In this document: positions 23,867 to 24,403 of the stretch, piece after piece
Numbering within the stretch: position 1 is the first letter of the stretch
Layout of the letters: each line of letters opens with the position of its first letter
Assembly: GCA_937943605.1 (NCBI GenBank)
Contig: CALEAW010000076.1
Span: 1-24,403, forward strand
DNA from: an uncultured Sutterella sp.
Lineage (GTDB): Bacteria; Pseudomonadota; Gammaproteobacteria; Burkholderiales; Burkholderiaceae_F
Reading direction: 5' to 3'
DNA: 24,403 nt
The notes under the pieces: model-generated
What the model saw: only the letters and a program-made list of their open reading frames with translations
Told to the model about the DNA's origin: nothing
Databases searched by the model: none
Translations under genes and position numbers: made by a program

Positions 23867-24319
23867 TTAGGACTTTTGGCGACACGCGTCGCACAAACCA
23901 TACAGAACCATCGTATGTTCGCAAAGCTCATAGCCGTAGCGTTTCGCAACAAGTGCCTGCTCTTTTTCGATGGACGGCGCAACAAATTCAACGACCTTTC
24001 CACACTGCAAACATACCAAATGATCGTGATGGCCACCATCTTCGAGCTCATAAGTCGCGCGATCCGTGTCAAAATGGTGTCTGACAATCAGACCGGCCTG
24101 CTCAAACTGAGACAGAACACGGTAAACAGTCGCGAGACCGATATCCACACCGGCATTGACTAGATCCCGATAGACTTCTTCGGCAGAAATATGTCGACGC
24201 TCACCGATTTTTTCTTCGGCGCGTTTTTGAAAAAGTTCAAGGATTTTGAGACGTGCCGCCGTCGCCTTGAGACCGGCATTCTTCAATTCCGAGGTTTGGT
24301 TTCCAGACGTATCGTTCAC
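23867..24319 (-). CDS. fur: Ferric uptake regulator
   Basis: An iron-dependent DNA-binding repressor controlling iron acquisition and storage genes. The winged-helix N-terminal domain contains LKATAARLKILELF and the recognition region GLATVYRVLSQFEQAGLI (61-78). The dimerisation domain has the metal motif HHDH (97-100), CLQC (C103, C106) and CDAC (C143, C146) for structural zinc. Length 150 is typical. The start is GTG at 24319, supported by AAAGGTGG about 7 bases upstream, with no in-frame ATG nearby. No Fur box is recognisable in the 84 bases upstream that fall in the window. In many betaproteobacteria fur is divergent from bamE, which would lie beyond the right edge here. Confidence 0.96.
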   Translation of the reverse strand: MNDTSGNQTSELKNAGLKATAARLKILELFQKRAEEKIGERRHISAEEVYRDLVNAGVDIGLATVYRVLSQFEQAGLIVRHHFDTDRATYELEDGGHHDHLVCLQCGKVVEFVAPSIEKEQALVAKRYGYELCEHTMVLYGLCDACRQKS

Positions 24320-24403
24320 GTTAATCCACCTTTCTAAAGTTCATTTACCTGTTAACAGCCAGGCATTCTGAGACTTGAAGCCCCACTTTGATGAGACCAG
24401 TCC

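Noticed and set aside
24320..24403. Fur box in front of fur
   Set aside because: No GATAATGATAATCATTATC-like repeat could be seen in the 84 bases available.
1..24403. CRISPR array, integrase, transposase, phage or toxin-antitoxin genes
   Set aside because: No direct-repeat array and no protein with these family signatures were found on either strand. The tRNA 3' end is not duplicated in the window as an attachment site.

Overview
The window is a densely coded chromosomal segment of about 24.4 kb with no plasmid, phage, insertion-sequence or CRISPR signature. Protein families and gene order point to a Gram-negative proteobacterium, most likely a low-to-moderate GC betaproteobacterium (Burkholderiales, Sutterella/Parasutterella-like). 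The reasons are an iron-sulfur serine dehydratase, an MsbA plus heptosyltransferase pair, a GlnRS with Burkholderiales-like flanks, and the order lytic transglycosylase (divergent) / methyltransferase / rnhA / tRNA-Val. This assignment is inferred from recognition only, without a database search.

Layout. 1-1927 (+): the end of a surface-polysaccharide cluster, with a GT2 glycosyltransferase lacking its N-terminal half and UDP-galactopyranose mutase (glf), overlapping by 4 bp. 2051-4135 (-): glutaminyl-tRNA synthetase with an unusual internal insertion of about 97 residues. 4232-8109 (-): a three-gene run rng, sbcB and a beta-hydroxyacid dehydrogenase, transcribed from a promoter region shared divergently with rfbB (8226-9218, +). 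9215-11534 (-): an EamA-type transporter coupled to L-serine dehydratase. 11632-13392 (-): msbA, divergent from a GT9 heptosyltransferase-like gene (13489-14424, +). 14614-16276: two AT-rich glycosyltransferase genes (GT25 on +, GT2 on -) facing each other across a very strong bidirectional terminator. The GT2 gene overlaps the end of recN, so the minus-strand unit reads nadK, recN, GT2 (18905 down to 15482). 19033-19827 (-): fabI with its own terminator. 20004-22118 (-): a MltD-like lytic transglycosylase carrying six LysM repeats. 22266-23692 (+): methyltransferase, rnhA and tRNA-Val(CAC). 23867-24319 (-): fur.

Themes. Envelope construction dominates: galactofuranose supply (glf), dTDP-sugar supply (rfbB), lipid A/core export (msbA), core glycosyltransferases, fatty-acid synthesis (fabI) and peptidoglycan remodelling (MltD-like). 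The rest is housekeeping: tRNA charging, RNA processing, DNA repair, NADP supply and iron regulation. The glycosyltransferases are clearly richer in A+T than the housekeeping genes. Hand counts give about 33% GC at 481-660 and about 28% at 15541-15720, against about 52% at 19501-19680 in fabI, which fits variable, horizontally exchanged surface-glycan genes.

I did not find a convincing undescribed multi-gene system. The best leads are the GlnRS insertion, the six-LysM transglycosylase, the broken or shifted GT2 at the left edge, and a 20-bp perfect palindrome upstream of fabI. No intergenic stretch exceeds 300 bases.
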